Of a DNA stretch of 64,000 nt, positions 60,196-64,000 are shown in pieces. Where the stretch lies: assembly GCA_030949405.1 (NCBI GenBank), contig JAUZSN010000002.1, forward strand, positions 1,612,001 to 1,676,000, written 5' to 3'. Numbering within the stretch: the first letter of the stretch is position 1; every line of letters starts with the position of its first letter. The translations under genes were made by a program, and so were the position numbers. The DNA comes from Methylococcales bacterium (GTDB lineage Bacteria; Pseudomonadota; Gammaproteobacteria; Methylococcales; Methylomonadaceae). The notes beneath the pieces are model-generated. The model made no database searches. It worked only from the letters and a program-made list of their open reading frames with translations, and was not told the origin of the DNA.

Positions 60196-61515
60196 TTAAG
60201 CGTGCTTGCGTTTATACCAAATAAAAAAACCTGTCGCAACTAAACTGAGCGGGATTACAAATAAAAAACCAAACCCCATCAGAGCAATGGATAATGTCGT
60301 TAAATGCAGGCTTTTATCGTGAGCAATTTTAACAGGAATATCAATAAATTGGTCATCATGAATAAGCCAGTTAAATAATCGTAACCCTAAGTTTAAGTTA
60401 CCTACGTTTCCTAAAAAGGTATTCGATAAAAAATCACCATCGCCGATTATAATAATCCGTTGCTGCGTTCCTTTCGTTAAATTACGCGTTAAGGCCATGC
60501 CTATCGGTAAAATTCCCGTTACTTCTTCGGTGTTTTTATCAAATTTAATTTCCCCCTTAATCTCATCCTGTTCAGTCCATGCTTGTTCAATGGTTTTTAA
60601 AATAGGTTCGACACTAAAATCAGTTTTTTTCGTTATCGTTAAGGCAGCGGTGACAGGGAACACGGTCATACTCTGCATTCCCTTGGTCACAGGATGGCGA
60701 TTGTAACGACTGACTAAGACAAAGCTAGGATCATCAATGCCATAAAGACGAGAACCTGTATCAACGACAATGCCCGACACTTTAGTAACCCCTAGGTGTT
60801 GCTCAAAGGCACCAAAATAAGGGTTGTCAGGCTCGGTGAGAATTAATAGGTTACCCCCTTGCTCGATATAATCCTTAATAAGCGTGATTTCACCAGCAAG
60901 TAAAGCCACTCTAGGGGCCGTTAGTACCAGTAAAGCGGTATTATCAGGAATCTTACTCATCTGTGCTAAATTTAAGGTTTGCGCGTTAATGTGTCGCCGC
61001 GCTAATTCTTGACTAAAACGTCCAAAATCAAAATTAGCTTTCCCATTCGGGGCGCGTTCTCCATGTCCTGCTAAAAAACTCACCCATCGCTGGCTATCCT
61101 GCGAAAGTTGCAGCAGGGCATTGGTAAAACTGGATTCATTTAAAAAAGCAATTTTTTCCATTCGCTGTTTATAAGTAACGACGATAAGTCCTTGTGAGCC
61201 AATATTTAAACGCTTGCTGGCTTCAATATCTTGCTTAGGATCAATAAAGGATAAGCTAATGTTTGTTTTATAGTTTTGATACCGTTTAATTAATTGGGCT
61301 ATTTGTTGCCGTATAGGTAAGCCCGAAGCAATATAAGCGGTGACCGTAATCGGCTCGTCTAAGGTTTTTAATAATTTAAAACTAGCGGCAGATAAGGTGT
61401 TGCGTGCATTGAGCGTCACGTCCATTTCAGCTTGATACTGATGGGTTAACAAGGCCACACTACTTAGGAGTGCTAATAGAACGAGTGTTAACAGTCCGCT
61501 TTTTAGCCTATTCAT
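60196..61515 (-). CDS. GldG-type ABC transport auxiliary protein
   Basis: A 439-residue protein with one N-terminal helix (about 7-25), a large extracytoplasmic domain with SFLAGHGERAPNG and NLLILTEPDNPYFG motifs of the GldG/Gldg_ABC family, and a C-terminal helix near 412-434. The start overlaps the permease stop (ATGA). Members work with ABC-2 permeases of unknown substrate outside gliding bacteria. Confidence 0.85.
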   Translation of the reverse strand: MNRLKSGLLTLVLLALLSSVALLTHQYQAEMDVTLNARNTLSAASFKLLKTLDEPITVTAYIASGLPIRQQIAQLIKRYQNYKTNISLSFIDPKQDIEASKRLNIGSQGLIVVTYKQRMEKIAFLNESSFTNALLQLSQDSQRWVSFLAGHGERAPNGKANFDFGRFSQELARRHINAQTLNLAQMSKIPDNTALLVLTAPRVALLAGEITLIKDYIEQGGNLLILTEPDNPYFGAFEQHLGVTKVSGIVVDTGSRLYGIDDPSFVLVSRYNRHPVTKGMQSMTVFPVTAALTITKKTDFSVEPILKTIEQAWTEQDEIKGEIKFDKNTEEVTGILPIGMALTRNLTKGTQQRIIIIGDGDFLSNTFLGNVGNLNLGLRLFNWLIHDDQFIDIPVKIAHDKSLHLTTLSIALMGFGFLFVIPLSLVATGFFIWYKRKHA

Positions 61516-62264
61516 TTTTGTAGCCTATCCTTTTCTAAATGACGAATACTGAGCATAATAAATAGACTGATAAATAATAAAAAATAACTCACGTCAACCG
61601 TTTTCAATAACCCTGTTTGCATGGATTGAAAATGGTTAAGTAACGACAAATAATCAAACAAGTCACTGTGATGTTGACGAATATTACGGCTTATATCCAG
61701 CATCCATAATAAAAGTAACAAGCCAAAACTACTAATAGCGGCAATTGTTGGGTGAGAAGCAATAGTTGACATATAAAGTCCAACGGCACTAAAGGCGGCA
61801 ACTAATAAACTTAAGGCTAAAAAATTGCTGAACAGCTTTCCAAAATCTAAAGTTCCTCCCACTAACAACGATAATGGCATTAGCATCAATAATAAAATGA
61901 GCGTCATTAATAAACTGAGTAGACTTAAATACTTCCCTAAAATAATATCGGTTGAACGTAAAGGAGCCGATAATAAGAGCGCAAATGTGTGATTACGTCG
62001 CTCTTCACAAATGAGGCGCATCGTTAATAACGGAGTCACCAAAAGTAAAATAACAGCGGCATTAGAAAACAAGGGCATCACCACGACATCGGTTAATCCA
62101 GGAGCATTGTCTATCCCCGTTAAGCGCACTTGGTAACTGTTAAAGGCTTCAACCTGAGTTAAAAAAAGATAAGCAAAAATAAATTGTAATATCGCTAAAA
62201 CTACCCAAGCTAGGGGCGATAAAAATTGATTTTTAAATTCACGTAAAGCGATAATATGAATCAT
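61512..62264 (-). CDS. ABC-2 type permease (GldF-like)
   Basis: A 250-residue permease with six predicted helices; FKNQFLSPLAWVVLAILQFIFAY at the start and TPLLTMRLICEERRNHTFALLLSAPLRSTDIILGKY in the middle are family hallmarks. An ATP-binding subunit would be expected upstream on this strand, but that region is the rpsF promoter. The ATPase gene must lie elsewhere, or the system is incomplete. Confidence 0.87.
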   Translation of the reverse strand: MIHIIALREFKNQFLSPLAWVVLAILQFIFAYLFLTQVEAFNSYQVRLTGIDNAPGLTDVVVMPLFSNAAVILLLVTPLLTMRLICEERRNHTFALLLSAPLRSTDIILGKYLSLLSLLMTLILLLMLMPLSLLVGGTLDFGKLFSNFLALSLLVAAFSAVGLYMSTIASHPTIAAISSFGLLLLLWMLDISRNIRQHHSDLFDYLSLLNHFQSMQTGLLKTVDVSYFLLFISLFIMLSIRHLEKDRLQK

Positions 62265-62502
62265 AAAGATAAAAAGTTAAAGTCGTAAAGTGAGGCGGGA
62301 GAACTCGCATGAGTTCCGTGTTTTTTTTTAAAACGTGACCCATTACGTTTTTATAATGTCTTGAAATAAGGTGTCTTTTTGATCGTTTTATTTTACGTTA
62401 TTGGCTAAAAAAATCATTCATATTAATTGTATTTAGATGTCTCTTATAAAGCAATAAGTAAAATTAAAATAGCTAATAATATTAATTATTACGCGGTTTT
62501 CT

Positions 62503-62530
62503 TTGCAAATAGGGCTAAAAAAATTATAAT
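62503..62530 (+). promoter_or_regulatory. Probable sigma70 promoter of rpsF operon
   Basis: ttgcaa (62503-62508) and a perfect tataat (62525-62530) with 16-bp spacing, upstream of the ribosomal leader. The rest of 62265-62502 is AT-rich and shows no gene. Confidence 0.55.
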
Positions 62531-62554
62531 GATTAGTTATGAGTATTTTACTCA

Positions 62555-62607
62555 TCCTTGCTTCACTGCATAATAAGACAATGTGGGAAGCTTAACCCGC
62601 AAGGAGA
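62555..62607 (+). promoter_or_regulatory. Probable S6:S18 autoregulatory mRNA leader
   Basis: tccttgc (62555-62561) pairs with gcaagga (62599-62605), which includes the rpsF ribosome-binding site. An inner ggg/ccc pairing precedes the conserved-type CCCGC bulge. This matches the design of leaders through which the S6-S18 complex represses its own translation; assignment is by structure and position. Confidence 0.5.
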
Positions 62608-62611
62608 AATC

Positions 62612-63061
62612 ATGCGACATTATGAAATTGTCTTTTTAGTGCATCCTGACCAAAGTTCTCAGGTTTCCGCTATGGTAGATCGTTATAAAGCGACTATTAA
62701 AGAGAATAATGGTACGATTCATCGTTTTGAAGATTGGGGACGTAGACAACTTGCCTATCCCATTAATAAAATTCATAAAGCACATTATGTACTAATGAAT
62801 ATTGAATGTGATCAAGTAACTTTAGACGAACTTGAAAGTGGTTTTCGTTTTAATGATGCTATTTTGCGTAGTATGACGCTGTTGAAAAAAGAGGCCATTA
62901 CGGAACCTTCTCCTATCGCCAATGCGGCAGCAGTCGAAGAAAGTAAAATGGCCGCTGAAAAAGTAAGAGCGGCAGAAGAGGCTAAAAAAGCGAAAGAAGC
63001 AGCCGAAGCTAAAGAAACGAATGCGACTGCAAGCGATGATTCAGCAAGTGACGCTGAGTAA
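62612..63061 (+). CDS. rpsF: 30S ribosomal protein S6
   Basis: A 149-residue protein starting [15 protein letters not shown]; aaggag is 7 bp before this ATG, whereas an in-frame start 54 bp upstream has no such support. The ferredoxin-like S6 core ends near residue 100. The remaining residues form an Ala/Lys/Glu-rich tail longer than the E. coli tail. rpsR follows after 31 bp. Confidence 0.97.
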   Translation: MRHYEIVFLVHPDQSSQVSAMVDRYKATIKENNGTIHRFEDWGRRQLAYPINKIHKAHYVLMNIECDQVTLDELESGFRFNDAILRSMTLLKKEAITEPSPIANAAAVEESKMAAEKVRAAEEAKKAKEAAEAKETNATASDDSASDAE

Positions 63062-63092
63062 TCACAGTTTATTAGATTATTAGAGGATTGTC

Positions 63093-63320
63093 ATGGCTCG
63101 TAATATGAGACGTAAAAAATCATGTCGTTTTAGCTCAGCAGATGGGCAAGCGATTGATTATAAAGATTTAGATTTATTAAGTGAATACATTACTGAAACA
63201 GGTAAAATTGTCCCGAGTCGCATCACAGGAACAGGGGCTAAGTATCAAAGAAAGTTATCAACGTCTATCAAACAAGCGCGTTTTATTGCCTTGTTACCTT
63301 TTTGTGACGCACATAAATAA
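63093..63320 (+). CDS. rpsR: 30S ribosomal protein S18
   Basis: A 75-residue protein with the standard core: [50 protein letters not shown]. It binds S6 in the small-subunit platform. Confidence 0.98.
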   Translation: MARNMRRKKSCRFSSADGQAIDYKDLDLLSEYITETGKIVPSRITGTGAKYQRKLSTSIKQARFIALLPFCDAHK

Positions 63321-63337
63321 TTCATAGGTTTTATAGT

Positions 63338-64000
63338 ATGGGGGCTTTGGCAGCATATATTATGCGGGGAAAAATGCAAGCGATTATGACGGCTTGTTTT
63401 TTATCGCTATTATCCATTCAATTCCCCCCTATTAGTATCGTAAGTTCAGCAATGATCGCTTTAGTGACCTTAAGATTGGGTGCTAAAGAAGGTGGCTATG
63501 TTTTGATGTTCGCGTGTTTAGCCGCAGGGGGATTAGGCTTAATATTGATGGGTAATTATCAATTTACGCTTTTTTACAGCTTATTTTTATGGACCCCTGT
63601 TTGGGTTATTGCGGTTATTTTAAGAGAGGGGCGGCATTTATTTTTAGCCATAGAAATTGTCGTCTCATTGGCTATTCTTGCTATTTTAGCCGCTTATGTT
63701 TATCAGCCTCATTTAGGGGATGCTTGGCAACTCAAGTTAAGTGAGTTTATTGAGCCTTTAGTGATAAAAAGTAACCCCGATTTACCCGAAGATGTTATGC
63801 AGGCTTCCTTGTCGGTTTTTTTCCATTACATCTTAACAGGCCTTATGGCTCAAATTTATATTCTTGGTTTGTTAGCAGGTTTGTTTTTAGGACGGGCATG
63901 GCAAGCAATCCTTTATAATCCTGGTGGTTTTAAGCGAGAGTATATTGGCTTAAGAGGTCAAAAAAATCTTGCTTTTATTACCTTGATCACGTTAGGCGTT
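63338..64000 (+). CDS. Multi-helix membrane protein after rpsR (DUF2232-like), cut by window edge
   Basis: It opens at ATG 63338 (MGALAAYIMRGKMQA) and stays open for 221 codons to the edge. At least six hydrophobic helices are visible, including AIMTACFLSLLSIQFPPISIV and YILGLLAGLFLGRAW. A membrane protein of this kind lies between rpsR and rplI in many gammaproteobacteria; function unknown. Confidence 0.8.
   Translation, partial: MGALAAYIMRGKMQAIMTACFLSLLSIQFPPISIVSSAMIALVTLRLGAKEGGYVLMFACLAAGGLGLILMGNYQFTLFYSLFLWTPVWVIAVILREGRHLFLAIEIVVSLAILAILAAYVYQPHLGDAWQLKLSEFIEPLVIKSNPDLPEDVMQASLSVFFHYILTGLMAQIYILGLLAGLFLGRAWQAILYNPGGFKREYIGLRGQKNLAFITLITLGV

Overview
The window is a gammaproteobacterial chromosome segment of low G+C. 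The housekeeping neighbourhoods are typical of that class: yhbY/rlmE/ftsH, glmM, tpiA-secG-tRNA-Leu, yraN-diaA-dolP-like, coaD-yfhL, rsgA, orn and rpsF-rpsR. The HvfABC metallophore locus, ThiS-ThiG fusion, TpsBA-FecR cluster and many small repeats would suit a Methylococcales-like bacterium. No methane-oxidation gene is present, so this placement is a guess.

Layout. 1-2.0 kb: an msbA-like exporter (cut by the window edge) divergent from nth. 2.1-4.5 kb: a copper-metallophore-type RiPP operon, hvfA-hvfB-hvfC, with a hairpin after the precursor gene. 4.5-5.1 kb: two palindromic mobile repeats. 5.2-12.5 kb: a two-partner secretion cluster (TpsB transporter, 1466-residue TpsA exoprotein, FecR-domain protein). 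12.8-15.6 kb (minus): thiS-thiG fusion, DAHP synthase, a six-EF-hand secreted protein. 15.7-21.7 kb: core RNA, protein quality-control and cell-wall genes. 22-27.8 kb: a DUF1963 protein, tRNA-Arg, a decayed nuclease gene, rep, a secreted LamG protein and the dolP-diaA-yraN group. 28.9-31.8 kb: a P-type ATPase preceded by a catalytically incomplete paralogue. 32.5-33.3 kb: two abutting operator-like palindromes, a possible pseudoknotted RNA with terminator, then sodB. 33.5-43 kb: dnaE, coaD, yfhL, a small lipoprotein, uvrB, an aspartate-type aminotransferase and a DUF2782 protein.

43-50.2 kb holds an NCS1-transporter/hybrid histidine kinase followed by an island of mobile DNA: a decayed IS5-type element, then a 1704-bp insertion sequence with 23-bp terminal repeats and a perfect 8-bp target duplication, then a 136-bp MITE. 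Four short palindromes elsewhere carry the ends of the 1704-bp element. Two of them are also bounded by matching 8-bp target duplications, so they look like non-autonomous derivatives.

50.4-64 kb: metF, a DUF2062 protein, a small lipoprotein, comEC-rsgA-M48 peptidase (minus), orn with a fused two-domain CrcB fluoride channel (plus), an aldehyde dehydrogenase, a GldF/GldG-type ABC pair without its ATPase, and the rpsF-rpsR-membrane protein operon with a probable S6:S18 leader.

The most unusual items are: the CrcB fusion, whose second half seems to have lost helix 1 and would therefore be inverted; the paired true and pseudo P-type ATPases with an SAPT motif where metal pumps carry CPC or SPC; the kinase built on a transporter with a cysteine/histidine cluster; the structured region before sodB; and the insertion sequence/MITE network with single-A frameshifts in both transposases.
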